A DNA stretch of 64,000 nucleotides from Nocardia abscessus NBRC 100374 (GCF_000308455.1 NZ_BAFP01000129.1:1-64000); one strand, 5' to 3'; positions 51,297 through 60,160 are shown, counted from the first letter of the stretch. Numbers and translations are program-made. The notes: generated from the letters alone by a model not told the origin.

Positions 51297-51324
51297 TTGT
51301 CTCGTGCGGGTCACGGCGTATGGT
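51297..51324 (+). promoter_or_regulatory. Probable leaderless promoter of the unknown-hypX-capA operon
   Basis: TTGTCT (51297-51302), a 16-bp spacer and TATGGT (51319-51324) lie 6 nt before the ATG at 51331. This is the same -10-to-ATG spacing as the TetR promoter about 450 bp away. No ribosome binding site is visible, which fits a leaderless mRNA. Confidence 0.55.
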
Positions 51325-51330
51325 CGCGCT

Positions 51331-51861
51331 ATGCCGACAATGACGTCGATCGATACCGGAGCCGAACACCTCGCCTGCTGGGTCACCGTCGTCGGGCAAC
51401 GCCTCCACCAGTTGCCGACAGCAAACCCGAACGTCCAACTCGCCCACGCGATGAGCGGGTTCCTCGCGATCGGGCGCGCGAGCATGGCCCTGCTGACCAC
51501 CTCCGGGAATCCCACCGATATCCGAGACCACGATCTCGTCTTCGAGATCACCGCCGACGCGGAGCGTTGGCTCACCGACGCGGCGACCGAATCGGTCGTC
51601 AACCAGATCACCGACCGCGGGGAGCACATTCAGCGCTACCTCAGCCCCGTCGCGCTCGATACCGTGGCGAAAGCTCGCCTGCGCCGCTGCGCGCAGGCGA
51701 CGGCGATCCACACCCGCGATCTGCTGATCGGTGTCGATGCCGACCCCACAGCTTCGGACGAGATTCGTGACCTCGCCCGCGATCTCGCCGCGCGAGCGAA
51801 CATCATCGCCACCGTCTACGCCGACGACCCGCAACAATTGCTGTCCATGTCCAGTAGGTGA
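51331..51861 (+). CDS. Uncharacterised alpha-helical protein upstream of hypX
   Basis: I do not recognise this 176-residue protein. It looks soluble and mostly helical: no signal peptide, no membrane segment, and repeated acidic and arginine-rich amphipathic stretches such as ERWLTDAATESVVNQITDRGEHIQ and IRDLARDLAARANIIATVY. Cysteines are few (one in ACWVTVV near the start, one in RRCAQ). It appears to be the first gene of an operon with hypX, whose start lies 24 bp after its stop, so a role linked to HypX is possible but unproven. The ATG at 51331 is supported by a probable leaderless promoter. Confidence 0.6.
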   Translation: MPTMTSIDTGAEHLACWVTVVGQRLHQLPTANPNVQLAHAMSGFLAIGRASMALLTTSGNPTDIRDHDLVFEITADAERWLTDAATESVVNQITDRGEHIQRYLSPVALDTVAKARLRRCAQATAIHTRDLLIGVDADPTASDEIRDLARDLAARANIIATVYADDPQQLLSMSSR

Positions 51862-51884
51862 CGCGGTCGGCGAGAGAACCGGCC

Positions 51885-53552
51885 ATGACACAGCGAGTAC
51901 TCGTTCTCGCCAGTGCGAACAACGGGCTGACGCAACGGGCCGCACTCGCGATACGCCGATCCGGACGCCGCACTCGGACCGAAATCGTGCACTGCGCAGC
52001 GGACATCCGCGCCGCGGCCGGAACGAACGACTTCGACATCGTCGTCTGCCCGTATCTGACGACGAAGATACCCGCCGACGTCCATGAGAGGTGGACGTGC
52101 ATCGTCGTCCATCCCGGCCCCGTCGGCGACCGCGGCCCGCATGCCCTCGACTGGGCGGTCAGCGAACGCGAACCCCTGTGGGGCGTCACGGCGCTGACCG
52201 CCGTCGAGGAAATGGACGCAGGCCCCATCTGGTGCACGCGGACGTTCCCGTTGCCTGCGGAACGCAAATCCGCCGTCTACAACACCGTGGTCGCGGACGC
52301 CGCGATCGAATGCCTGCTCGAAGCGCTGGACAAGGCCGCCGCCCCGGGCTGCTCCCCCACACCCCAAGACGAGGTGCCTCGATCCGTCGCACACGCCCGG
52401 ACCCGACCCGCGATGCACCGTCGCGACCGCGAAATTCGCTGGACCGACGACGCCGACACGATCCTGAGACGCATTCACGCGGGTGACGGCTCACCCGGGG
52501 CGCCTGCGACCATCGGGAACGCGCCGATGCTGGTCTACGACGCCTGCCGCGGACAGGAGGCCCCTCGGGCGGCGCCCGGCACCGTGCTGCGCCGCCGCGA
52601 CCACGCCGTCGAGGTCGCCTGCGGCGACGCCGGTATCTGGATCGGCCGCCTGGAACCCCTCACCGGCGACCGGCCGCCGTGCAAAGGACCGGCCGTGCCG
52701 GTCCTGGCCGCGGCGGGATTTCCGGTCGAGGCGGTGCCGCGCGCGAGGGGCAGGACACCTGCGGAGATCCGGTACCGGCGCTCGCCCGATATCGGATTCC
52801 TCGACATCGACTTCTATAACGGCGCCATGGGCACCGCGCAGTGTGACCGGTTGCTCGCCGCGTTCGGCTACGCGGCGGCGCAGAACACCAAGGTGCTCGT
52901 GCTCGCGAACGACGGCCCGTACTTCAGCAATGGCATCGACCTGAACGCGGTGGAACTGTCCGCCGATCCCGAGGGCGAGGCGTGGCGGAACCTGCTGGCG
53001 ATCAACAACGTGTGCCGGGCGATTCTGACCTGTTCCACACAGGTCACGGTGGCCGCGGTCAGCGGAAGCGCCGGGGCGGGCGGGGTCATGCTCGCGTTGA
53101 CCGCCGATCTGGTCGTCGCCGCGGAACGAGTGGTGTTCAACCCGCACTACCGGACGATCGGATTGTCCGGCTCGGAATTCCACACCTACACCCTGCCGCG
53201 GCGGGTGGGTGAGGAAGCCGCGCAGCGCCTGCTGGACGAAGGCCGGCCCGTCGACGCGGCAGGCGCCGCCGACCTCGGATTGATCGATGCCGTGGTGCCG
53301 AACGGGCAGTTCGGCACGTGGCCGGCGGAGCTGGCCGTCGAATGCGCCCACCCGGCCAGGTGGGCGGCGATCATGGCCGCGAAGCAGACGCGGTCGATCG
53401 ACCTGACCGCGTTCGAAAGCGCCGAACTGCGCCGCATGGCCCGGGATATTTTCCGTGATCAGAACGAATTCCGCCGTAGGCGGCACGAGTTCGTTTTCAA
53501 GAGTTCGTGGCGTTCGTCGGCGACCGGAACATTCACATTGTCGCCCCGATGA
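51885..53552 (+). CDS. hypX: Hydrogenase maturation factor HypX/HoxX (formyltransferase-hydratase fusion)
   Basis: A 555-residue two-domain protein. The N-terminal half is a formyl-tetrahydrofolate-binding formyltransferase domain with VVHPGPVGDRGPHALDWAV (about residues 73-91), the HypX version of the formyltransferase signature. The C-terminal half (about residues 280-520) is an enoyl-CoA hydratase/isomerase fold with LANDGPYFSNGIDLN and AAVSGSAGAGGVMLALTADL. In aerobic bacteria HypX uses formyl-THF and CoA to make the CO ligand of the NiFe hydrogenase active site. No hydrogenase structural or other hyp gene is in this window. The ATG at 51885 has GAGAG upstream; a GTG at 51858 overlapping the previous stop is an alternative. 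Its stop codon overlaps the capA-like start (ATGA), so the genes are coupled. Confidence 0.88.
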   Translation: MTQRVLVLASANNGLTQRAALAIRRSGRRTRTEIVHCAADIRAAAGTNDFDIVVCPYLTTKIPADVHERWTCIVVHPGPVGDRGPHALDWAVSEREPLWGVTALTAVEEMDAGPIWCTRTFPLPAERKSAVYNTVVADAAIECLLEALDKAAAPGCSPTPQDEVPRSVAHARTRPAMHRRDREIRWTDDADTILRRIHAGDGSPGAPATIGNAPMLVYDACRGQEAPRAAPGTVLRRRDHAVEVACGDAGIWIGRLEPLTGDRPPCKGPAVPVLAAAGFPVEAVPRARGRTPAEIRYRRSPDIGFLDIDFYNGAMGTAQCDRLLAAFGYAAAQNTKVLVLANDGPYFSNGIDLNAVELSADPEGEAWRNLLAINNVCRAILTCSTQVTVAAVSGSAGAGGVMLALTADLVVAAERVVFNPHYRTIGLSGSEFHTYTLPRRVGEEAAQRLLDEGRPVDAAGAADLGLIDAVVPNGQFGTWPAELAVECAHPARWAAIMAAKQTRSIDLTAFESAELRRMARDIFRDQNEFRRRRHEFVFKSSWRSSATGTFTLSPR

Positions 53553-54670
53553 TCGACAATGGATATATGGCGACGGTGCTGCTGGGCGGCGACGTCATGC
53601 TGGGTCGAGGTGTGGACCAGATTCTGCCGCATCCCGGCGATCCGAGGCTGCGCGAACGATATGTCAACGATGCGCGGACCTACGTCGAGCTGGCCGAGCG
53701 CGCGTACGGCGAATTCACCCATCCGGTCGATTACCGGCAACTGTGGGGCGATGTCCTGCCGATCCTCGCCCGGATCGACCCCGAGGTGCGGTTGCTCAAT
53801 TTGGAGACTTCGATCACCGCCGACGGCGCGTTCGCTCCCGCTAAAGGCATCCATTACCGAATGCATCCGGACAACGTGCCCGCGCTGACGGCGATCGCGC
53901 CGGTCGTCTGCGCGCTGGCCAACAATCACATCCTCGATTTCGGTCTTCCCGGGATGGCCGACACGCTCGACGCGCTCGACGCCGCCGACATCGCCCATGC
54001 CGGCGCCGGGGCCGACCTCGCGGGCGCGCGCGCCCCTGCCACAGTGGAACTCGCCGACGGGCGCCGCGTGGTGATCCTCTCCGTCGCCGCCGGTTCGAGC
54101 GGGGTGCCGGAGGCATGGTCGGCGCGACGCGGCAGGCCGGGGCTGTGGCGGGTGGGCTACTCGCCCGGCGCCGCGGCGGCCGAGGAAGTCGCGGCCGAGA
54201 TGTCGGCATACAAGCGCGACAACGATATCGGCATCGTCTCGGTGCATTGGGGGCCGAATTGGGGATACGAAGTCGCGCGCACCGAAATGCAGTTCGCGCA
54301 CCGATTGATCGACGCCGGAGTCGATCTGGTGCACGGGCACTCCGCGCATCATCCGCGTCCGATCGAGATCTACCGCGGCAAACCGATCCTGTACGGCTGC
54401 GGCGACGTCATCGATGACTACGAAGGCATCCGCGGCCACGAGCGGTACCATACCGATCTGCATCCGCTGTATCTGGTGCGCATCGATCCCGGCTCGGCGG
54501 AAGTCCGGCTGATTCCGCTGCGGGAGCGGCACATGCGCCTGGAGTGGGCTCCGCGCAGCGAATCCCGCTGGCTCTGCGAGAAGATCGAGGACATCAGCCG
54601 GGGCTTCGGCACCCGCGTCGCCCCCAGACCGGACGATCTGCCGGTGGTGTTCAGTGCGGCACAGCGGTGA
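53549..54670 (+). CDS. CapA-family metallophosphatase-like protein
   Basis: About 373 residues of the CapA/PgsA superfamily, a calcineurin-like metal-dependent fold named for poly-gamma-glutamate synthesis but found in many settings. Motifs: LLGGDVMLGRGVD near the N terminus, LNLETSIT, ANNHILDFG (metal site), VHWGPNWGYE and HGHSAHHPRPIEIY (metal histidines), then YGCGDVIDDYEG. There is no signal peptide or membrane anchor, unlike secreted CapA, so the protein looks cytosolic. The ATG at 53549 overlaps the hypX stop codon; an ATG at 53567 is a possible alternative. Its 3' end overlaps the convergent hydrolase gene by 20 bp. Link to HypX function: unknown. Confidence 0.85.
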   Translation: MIDNGYMATVLLGGDVMLGRGVDQILPHPGDPRLRERYVNDARTYVELAERAYGEFTHPVDYRQLWGDVLPILARIDPEVRLLNLETSITADGAFAPAKGIHYRMHPDNVPALTAIAPVVCALANNHILDFGLPGMADTLDALDAADIAHAGAGADLAGARAPATVELADGRRVVILSVAAGSSGVPEAWSARRGRPGLWRVGYSPGAAAAEEVAAEMSAYKRDNDIGIVSVHWGPNWGYEVARTEMQFAHRLIDAGVDLVHGHSAHHPRPIEIYRGKPILYGCGDVIDDYEGIRGHERYHTDLHPLYLVRIDPGSAEVRLIPLRERHMRLEWAPRSESRWLCEKIEDISRGFGTRVAPRPDDLPVVFSAAQR

Positions 54671-55319
54671 GATGGCGGTGGAACCACTGGGCGGCCAGGT
54701 CGGCGACTTGTTCGAGCGCACCGGCCTCCTCGAACAGGTGGGTCGCGCCTGGGACGATGTCGAGCTCGCTCGGACATGGCATCCGTAGCTGAGCCTCCCG
54801 GTTGACCCCCAGCACCCATGTGTCGGCACCGCCCACGATGAGCAGCGTCGGTGCGTGGACCGAACTCAACCGCGGACCGGCCAGGTCGGGCCGACCCCCC
54901 CGCGAGACCACCGCCGCGATATCGGTACCCGGCTCGGTCGCCGCCCACAGTGCGGCGCCCGCGCCGGTGCTCGCCCCGAAATATCCGGTGGGCAGGCCGC
55001 CGAGGTCCGGCCGCGTCCGCAGCCAGTGCGTCACCTCGACCAGGCGACGCGCGAGCAACGGGATGTCGAAGACATGCGCGCGGTCGCCCTCCTCCTCGAC
55101 GGTCAGCAGATCGACCAGCATCGTCGCGAACCCCGCACGGTTGAGAACCTCGGCGACGAACCGGTTCCTCGGGCTGCGCCTGCCGCTACCGCTGCCGTGT
55201 GCGAAGGCGATCAAGGCGGTACGGTCCGGTGGCACAGCCAGGACCCCGGCCAGCCCAGTGCGTTCGGCTGGCACGATGACCTCTTCGGTCCGCGTCGGGG
55301 ACCGGGGTGCGGACGGCAT
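54651..55319 (-). CDS. Alpha/beta hydrolase (dienelactone hydrolase-like)
   Basis: A 222-residue alpha/beta hydrolase. The nucleophile elbow is GASTGAG (about residues 118-124), the acid is probably in GGADTWV and the histidine in GATHLFEE, giving a full catalytic triad. Close relatives in actinobacteria are often fused to a phosphoribosyltransferase domain; here the hydrolase stands alone. The ATG at 55319 has AGGAGGTG about 4 nt upstream, a very strong site. It converges with the CapA-like gene, overlapping it by 20 bp. It lies about 100 bp downstream of the FAD monooxygenase on the same strand and may be co-transcribed with it, but the substrate cannot be read. Confidence 0.85.
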   Translation of the reverse strand: MPSAPRSPTRTEEVIVPAERTGLAGVLAVPPDRTALIAFAHGSGSGRRSPRNRFVAEVLNRAGFATMLVDLLTVEEEGDRAHVFDIPLLARRLVEVTHWLRTRPDLGGLPTGYFGASTGAGAALWAATEPGTDIAAVVSRGGRPDLAGPRLSSVHAPTLLIVGGADTWVLGVNREAQLRMPCPSELDIVPGATHLFEEAGALEQVADLAAQWFHRHLTAVPH

Positions 55320-55415
55320 CGAACACCTCCTGATATCTGGCGTACCCGATCAGGTCCGGAATGCGCAAGAGGTATCGGATCGCGGTAGGGCTGGGGCCGG
55401 AGCATCGAACGGCGT

Positions 55416-57032
55416 TCAGCGGAAGGTGGCGGCCAGGTACTTCGCCAGGTCGTTCGCGGCGCCTCGGTGCCGTACATAGCCGAGATAACCGTCCGGGCGC
55501 ACCACATAGACGGCTCCGCCGGTAGCGCTGTAAGCCTTGGCGAAATTGCCGTCACCATCCCGGACGACCGGCAGCAGCGTCTCGTCGACCCGGGCGCCGG
55601 GCGCGGCGAGAAGGTACACGTCCAGTCGTCTGTGCGCCCTCCGGCGTGCCGTGTCGGCGAGTTCCTCCAGCGTCCCGAGGTCGGTTGCGGTGCTGTCGTC
55701 GGCGTAGAGGAACAGGGTGTGGTTAATCCGCCCGAGCAAAGAGAACAGGCGGATCGGGAAGGTGACCGCGCCGCGGCTCAAGCCGGTGGCATCGGGGGCA
55801 CGCACTCCTGCCCACGGCCCCGGCGCGCCGTCGGCCGTGCGCGCGACGATCGGGCTGTCGCCGTAGTCGATCAGCAGCTGGGCCTCACGCCGGATGACGA
55901 CATCAGGGTCCGATTCGCCGGCCCCGATGCCCTCCCTGGCACTGCGCACGGTCCGCCCGACCACCTCCGTGCCGACCGGCCTGCGTTCGGCGTCGTAGCT
56001 GTCCAGCAGCTGGGGCGCACTGTCGCCGCTGATCGCCAGTGCGAGCTTCCACGCGAGGTTGTGCGCGTCCTGGATACCGGTGTTCATTCCTTGCGCACCG
56101 GTGGGCGGGTGGATGTGCGCCGCGTCGCCGGCCACGAAAACCCTGCCGCGCGAGTACGAATCGACGATCCGGTCACTGATCCGGAAGACCGACGACCACC
56201 GTAGGTTCGACGCGGTGACCGGCTCGGGCGCGAGGCGATCGAGGACCTGCTGGATATGTCGCAGCTGCGGCCCAGGTCCGCGTTCGAACCCATGCCCGAG
56301 CTTGTCGGGATCGGTCGTTCCCGCGCTGAGGAGTTCGTCGGGGACCAGCATCGACACCCGATATCGGCCACGTCCAGGCAGCGGTATGCACACCAGCAGT
56401 TCCTCGGTGCCCTCCTCGGTCCGATGCATCGATCGGATGCCGTAGCCGCGCGGTAGCGACCAATCGAGTTCGACATCACCGAGCATGTACTGCTCGGTGA
56501 ACGCCGCGCCCTCGAAGGACAGGCCCAGTGCCTTGCGGACGATGCTGTGCGCGCCGTCGCAGCCGATCATGAACTGCGCGTCCACGGTGTGCTCGCCGTC
56601 CGCCGCGGTGAGCACGGCACGCACGCCGTTGTCGTCCTGGTCGAACGTCGTGAGTTCGGTGGCGCGCTCGATTCGGGTGCCGGTTTCGGCCAAACGCTCG
56701 CGGAGTATTCGCTCGGTCACGTACTGCGGTAGCCCGACGAATGCGTAGGGCACGTCGGCGGGCAGCGTCAGTTCCGTCCTGGCCACCTCGGCGCCGTTCA
56801 CGTAGACCAGCTGGCCACGCAACTGGATTGCCGCGTCGAGGATCCGGCGCAGTACGCCCAGACCTTCGAACACCTCCAGCGTTCGCGGCTGAATCCCCAC
56901 GGCCTTCGCATAGCGGGGCGGTTCGAGCAGCGCGTCCACGATCCGGCAGGCGACACCGCGCCGGGCCAACTCGATCGCCGCGGTCAGTCCGACCGGGCCC
57001 GCGCCCGCGATGAGTACCTCTGTGCCGACCAT
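55416..57032 (-). CDS. FAD-dependent aromatic hydroxylase-type monooxygenase
   Basis: A 538-residue class A flavoprotein monooxygenase of the PheA/TfdB type. The N-terminal dinucleotide motif is GAGPVGLTAAIELARRG (about residues 10-26), the DG motif is GCDGAHSIVRKALG, and the second FAD motif is VFVAGDAAHIHPPTGAQGMNTG, followed by DAHNLAWKL. A C-terminal thioredoxin-like part (about residues 400-538) completes the family length. Such enzymes hydroxylate phenols, polyketides or antibiotics using NADPH and O2. The ATG at 57032 was chosen over one at 57056 because GAGG lies upstream and the protein then begins right at the first FAD strand. Substrate unknown; rifampicin-type inactivation is possible but not indicated. 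Confidence 0.87.
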   Translation of the reverse strand: MVGTEVLIAGAGPVGLTAAIELARRGVACRIVDALLEPPRYAKAVGIQPRTLEVFEGLGVLRRILDAAIQLRGQLVYVNGAEVARTELTLPADVPYAFVGLPQYVTERILRERLAETGTRIERATELTTFDQDDNGVRAVLTAADGEHTVDAQFMIGCDGAHSIVRKALGLSFEGAAFTEQYMLGDVELDWSLPRGYGIRSMHRTEEGTEELLVCIPLPGRGRYRVSMLVPDELLSAGTTDPDKLGHGFERGPGPQLRHIQQVLDRLAPEPVTASNLRWSSVFRISDRIVDSYSRGRVFVAGDAAHIHPPTGAQGMNTGIQDAHNLAWKLALAISGDSAPQLLDSYDAERRPVGTEVVGRTVRSAREGIGAGESDPDVVIRREAQLLIDYGDSPIVARTADGAPGPWAGVRAPDATGLSRGAVTFPIRLFSLLGRINHTLFLYADDSTATDLGTLEELADTARRRAHRRLDVYLLAAPGARVDETLLPVVRDGDGNFAKAYSATGGAVYVVRPDGYLGYVRHRGAANDLAKYLAATFR

Positions 57033-57110
57033 GCGATACCGCCTCGGACTGCGCACTCATACGGTGATTCGGGCGAGTCTACTCCGGCCCGCCCTGGCGC
57101 AGCCGGCCGA

Positions 57111-57875
57111 TCAGTCCGCGTCGTCGGTGTCGGCAGGCCGCTTCGACGAGACGACGTTGATGCGCCACGGCAGCCGGAACAGACCGCCGGACCTGTTGCG
57201 GATCCACTGCGTGACGGCGGCGACGGACGAGGCGAGCGACGTCCCACCGGCCAGCAGCGCCCAAGGCGTGAGACCCGCGGACGTATACGCGACCTGCCCG
57301 ATGCCCGGCACGACGAGTCTGCCGTTGCCGAAGGCCCAGTTGATCAGCGATCCGACTTGTCCGCCCAGATCCGAACTGCGCCCCACCATCGCCTTCAACT
57401 CCGGGCCCTTGCTGTTGATGTAGAGCACGGTGAACAGCACGAACAGCGAGGTGACCAACGTCGCTATCGTCGCCAATCGACTGAGTGCCTCGATGCGCAG
57501 GCGCAAGTTGATCACGATCGCCAAGATCGCGATGACGATGGTCGCACAGGCGAGCAGGGCCCAGAAGCCGGTGACGTGGGGAGTGCGCGGCCTCGAGGCC
57601 GACCAGGCGTTCAGGAACCGTGTGGTGATCTCCATCCGGCCGAACGCGGTGGAGCTGACCCTGCCGTCGGCGCCCGCGGCGGTGATCCAGGGCTGGAACA
57701 GCAGCACGAGCGTCACGAAACTGCCGACGGCGGCCCACACATAGCCCCAATACCCACGCAGCGCCGCCCGAATTGCCTGTGGACTACCCGGTGCGATGCC
57801 GCCCACCGCCCGATCCTGCTGGGCGGGCGGGCCGTCTCCAGTTTTGTTCGACTGCCAGGGCGTCGGCTGCACCAT
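57111..57875 (-). CDS. Uncharacterised four-helix membrane protein
   Basis: A 254-residue protein with four predicted membrane segments: about residues 44-64 (YVWAAVGSFVTLVLLF), 102-122 (FWALLACATIVIAILAIVI), 132-152 (LATIATLVTSLFVLFTVLYI) and about 200-218 (ALLAGGTSLASSVAAV). A proline- and glutamine-rich N-terminal tail and a basic C-terminal tail flank them. I recognise no catalytic motif; it belongs to the many small actinobacterial membrane proteins of unknown role. The ATG at 57875 has only a weak ribosome binding site. Confidence 0.75.
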   Translation of the reverse strand: MVQPTPWQSNKTGDGPPAQQDRAVGGIAPGSPQAIRAALRGYWGYVWAAVGSFVTLVLLFQPWITAAGADGRVSSTAFGRMEITTRFLNAWSASRPRTPHVTGFWALLACATIVIAILAIVINLRLRIEALSRLATIATLVTSLFVLFTVLYINSKGPELKAMVGRSSDLGGQVGSLINWAFGNGRLVVPGIGQVAYTSAGLTPWALLAGGTSLASSVAAVTQWIRNRSGGLFRLPWRINVVSSKRPADTDDAD

Positions 57876-58382
57876 TCGCTCAGTTTAGGGCCGGGCCACT
57901 GCCCCAATTCGGGCAAAGCTCACCTCCAGTGGGAAGTGTTCGACGTCGGATCACAGCCTGTCCGGCAGCCGCACGCCCGGCGACTTTGCCCGGCAAGGAT
58001 GACCGCGCCCGGTCTCCCTCGGACGTAACGATCACCGTTACCGACAGCGGTGGCGGTCGATCCGAAAGGTGTTCCGCGGCGGCGCGGCGGCAGCATACGG
58101 TAGCGCGCTGCCCGTACCATACGAAACTGGGTCTCGATTGGAGAAAGAAGACTCAGCATCGTTCGAAGCTCGAATTCGGGTAGTGAGCGGGGGGCCAAGA
58201 AAACTTGCGGTATGTTTCGCCCCTCGATCCGACGCCTATGCCCTGGAAAAAGCACCTCCGGTGATCTCCCCGTTACGCAATACCGGGGACCTTGACATTT
58301 CTTTGCCTGGTGCTCACCGCCCTATGGGTGAACTATGAAATCCATAAGCAGAGATAATTCACTCGAATCGAAGGATGTACAA
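57876..58382. other. Intergenic region with hairpins and a palindrome
   Basis: This ~500-bp region lies between the membrane protein (minus) and the small secreted peptide (plus). It holds GTAACG-atcac-CGTTAC (58025-58041), an operator-like dyad, and two adjacent hairpins: CACC-tcc-GGTG (58253-58263) and TCCCCG-N11-CGGGGA (58267-58289), the latter followed by a T-rich run. The hairpins precede the peptide gene and could form a leader structure or end an upstream transcript. No riboswitch class was recognised. Confidence 0.5.
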
Positions 58383-58550
58383 ATGTCCAGCAGAATCACG
58401 AAAATCCTCGCCGCGACCGCAATGGCCCTGTCCGTTGGTGTCATCGCGGCTCCCGCCGTTTCCGCCGAAACGCCATCGGACGCGGCGACGCCGGTGTGGG
58501 GCTCGGTCGTTCTTTGTATTCCGCTCGGAAGCGCCGTCTGGTGTATCTGA
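58383..58550 (+). CDS. Small secreted peptide with two cysteines
   Basis: A 55-residue precursor not recognised as any known family. A classic signal peptide covers about residues 1-28: basic N terminus (SSRITK), hydrophobic core (ILAATAMALSVGVIAA) and an AVSA cleavage site. The mature part of about 27 residues starts ETPSD and ends VLCIPLGSAVWCI, with two cysteines 11 residues apart that could form one disulfide. The ATG at 58383 has AAGGA about 10 nt upstream; an in-frame ATG at 58335 would hide the signal peptide and is less likely. A strong terminator follows 8 nt after the stop, so this is a complete single-gene unit. Secreted signal, toxin, inhibitor or cell-wall peptide are all open. 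Confidence 0.7.
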   Translation: MSSRITKILAATAMALSVGVIAAPAVSAETPSDAATPVWGSVVLCIPLGSAVWCI

Positions 58551-58558
58551 GCCCGACA

Positions 58559-58597
58559 GTGCGGCCGCACCGATCGAGGGCGGCCGCACCTATCTTT
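58559..58597 (+). terminator. Intrinsic terminator of the small-peptide gene
   Basis: A perfect 10-bp stem (GTGCGGCCGC at 58559-58568 with its complement at 58580-58589) with an 11-nt loop is followed by a T-rich tract (ctatctttt). Confidence 0.85.
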
Positions 58598-58768
58598 TCC
58601 AAGTCTTCCTCCGGGTCCGGGGCAGCGGCGTGCCGGCCTCGCCGACCCGCACTCGAAACCGACGTCTGAGGGGCACGAACCGAGCAGCTGCCGCCGCGCG
58701 TGGATCGACCGATGCGGCGCGGCTGTGATCGGAACCCGGTCTTGTCACACCGGCCGTGGCCGCTTCGT

Positions 58769-58791
58769 CTACTCACCGGACCAGTGAGTAG
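58769..58791. promoter_or_regulatory. 23-bp palindromic operator
   Basis: CTACTCAC and GTGAGTAG arms (8 bp each, perfect) flank a 7-bp centre that itself holds GG-a-CC. The site ends 12 nt before the ATG of the SDR gene and abuts its ribosome binding site, so a bound repressor would block this operon. Confidence 0.65.
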
Positions 58792-58803
58792 AGGAAGGTT
58801 GCC

Positions 58804-59556
58804 ATGCGAGTAGCAGTCATCGGAGCGAGCGGGCTGATCGGCCGGGACGTGATCGACGTACTGGAGAGCCGGGGCCACGACGTCGTCCCGATCACTCGAT
58901 CGACCGGTGTGGACGTCTACACCGGCGACGGCTTGGCGCAAGCGCTGGCCGGCGCGGATGCCGTAGTGGACGCGGTCAACGCGACGACCACCGACACCGA
59001 AGCGGTGACCGACTTCTTCCGCACCATCGCGCGGAATGTGCAACGCGAGGCAGCCGCTGCCGGGGTGCAGCGGATCGCCGTGATCTCCATCATCGGCATC
59101 GACCGATTCACCGCGGGGCACTACGCCGGGAAACTCGCCCAGGAGCACGCCTACCGCCGAGGTCCGGTGCCCGTGCGCATCCTGCGCGCGGCCCAGTTCC
59201 ACGAATTCACCGAGATGATGCTCGGTTGGACGACCCGCGGCGACACGGCATATGTCCCGAAGTACCGGGCTCAGCTCGTCGCCGCCCGCACGGTGGCCGA
59301 GCAACTGGCCGACTCGGCCGTCTCGCCGTCCGCGCCGGAGATGGCCGAAATCGCTGGACCGCAAGCCTTCGACCTGGCCGCGGCCGCGGCCGAAGTGGCG
59401 GCGCGGCGGGGCGAACCGGCTCGGGTGGAAGAGATCGTCGACACCGCCGACCCGAATCACGAGTTGCAGGCGGGTGGCGCCCTCTTGCCCGGACCCGACG
59501 CGATCATCGCCGGGCCGACATTCGGGCAGTGGCTCGACCAGAAATATCCCGCTTGA
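58804..59556 (+). CDS. NAD(P)-binding SDR/NmrA-like protein
   Basis: A 250-residue atypical short-chain dehydrogenase/NmrA-type protein. The nucleotide-binding motif GASGLIG is at residues 8-14; a glycine-poor, acidic DAVVDAVNATTTDTEAV stretch follows, then VISIIGIDRF and HYAGKLAQEHAYRRG, where Y and K occupy the SDR catalytic spacing only loosely. It may be an oxidoreductase or a nucleotide-sensing protein without catalysis. The ATG at 58804 has GAGGAAGG about 5 nt upstream. It heads an operon with a methyltransferase and a MerR regulator and lies just behind a 23-bp palindrome. Confidence 0.82.
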   Translation: MRVAVIGASGLIGRDVIDVLESRGHDVVPITRSTGVDVYTGDGLAQALAGADAVVDAVNATTTDTEAVTDFFRTIARNVQREAAAAGVQRIAVISIIGIDRFTAGHYAGKLAQEHAYRRGPVPVRILRAAQFHEFTEMMLGWTTRGDTAYVPKYRAQLVAARTVAEQLADSAVSPSAPEMAEIAGPQAFDLAAAAAEVAARRGEPARVEEIVDTADPNHELQAGGALLPGPDAIIAGPTFGQWLDQKYPA

Positions 59557-59608
59557 CTTCAGGTCGACCTCAACTCGCAAGCTGAGCGCACCACGAGGAG
59601 AGGCAACC

Positions 59609-60160
59609 ATGACCACGTTCGGAGAAAAGCAGAGCCAAGGCTACGACCAGCGGGCGACTCGTCTGCTCGGCGGCCTGTACCGACACATCGCCACCGACAT
59701 CGACGCGGCCGCCCAGCCGGGCGCGTGGGTGCTCGACGTCGGAACCGGACCGGGAAAGCTGCTGGCACAGTTGGCTTCTCGACGACCCGATCTGCGGCTG
59801 CACGGCGTCGACCTGTCACCGCACATGATCGATATCGCCGAGGCGGCGCTGTCCGGCGCGGCCGAACTCTCGGTCGGCGACGTCGGCGCGCTGCCCTACC
59901 CCGACGGCAGCTTCGACCTGGTCGTCTCGAGCCTGAGCATGCACGAGTGGCCGCAGGTCGACCGCGCGATCGCGGAGCTGGCGCGGGTGCTGCGTCCCGG
60001 CGGAGCCGTGGCGATCTACGACTTCCGATTCGTGCGCGCGGCGGCCGCGCTCGGCGCGTTGCGCCGCTCCTTCGAGGCGGCGACGGTGCGGCGGGAGCCG
60101 GTACGCCCGCGACGTCATCCGATCGGGCTGTATGCGCGGCTCACCGCCCGTGCCGCCTAG
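59609..60160 (+). CDS. Class I SAM-dependent methyltransferase
   Basis: A 183-residue methyltransferase of the UbiE/Methyltransf_11 kind. Motif I is VLDVGTGPGKLL (about residues 44-55), the acidic motif II is LRLHGVDLSPHMID, the post-I region is LPYPDGSFDLVVSSLSMHEW and motif III is LRPGGAVAIYDF. The C-terminal cap is short. Substrate unknown. The ATG at 59609 has AGGAGAGG upstream. It starts 52 bp after the SDR gene and ends 9 bp before the MerR gene, so the three are probably one operon. Confidence 0.87.
   Translation: MTTFGEKQSQGYDQRATRLLGGLYRHIATDIDAAAQPGAWVLDVGTGPGKLLAQLASRRPDLRLHGVDLSPHMIDIAEAALSGAAELSVGDVGALPYPDGSFDLVVSSLSMHEWPQVDRAIAELARVLRPGGAVAIYDFRFVRAAAALGALRRSFEAATVRREPVRPRRHPIGLYARLTARAA

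Noticed and set aside
58253..58289. Leader hairpins before the small peptide as a riboswitch.
   Set aside because: Two short hairpins only; no conserved core of any riboswitch class could be recognised.
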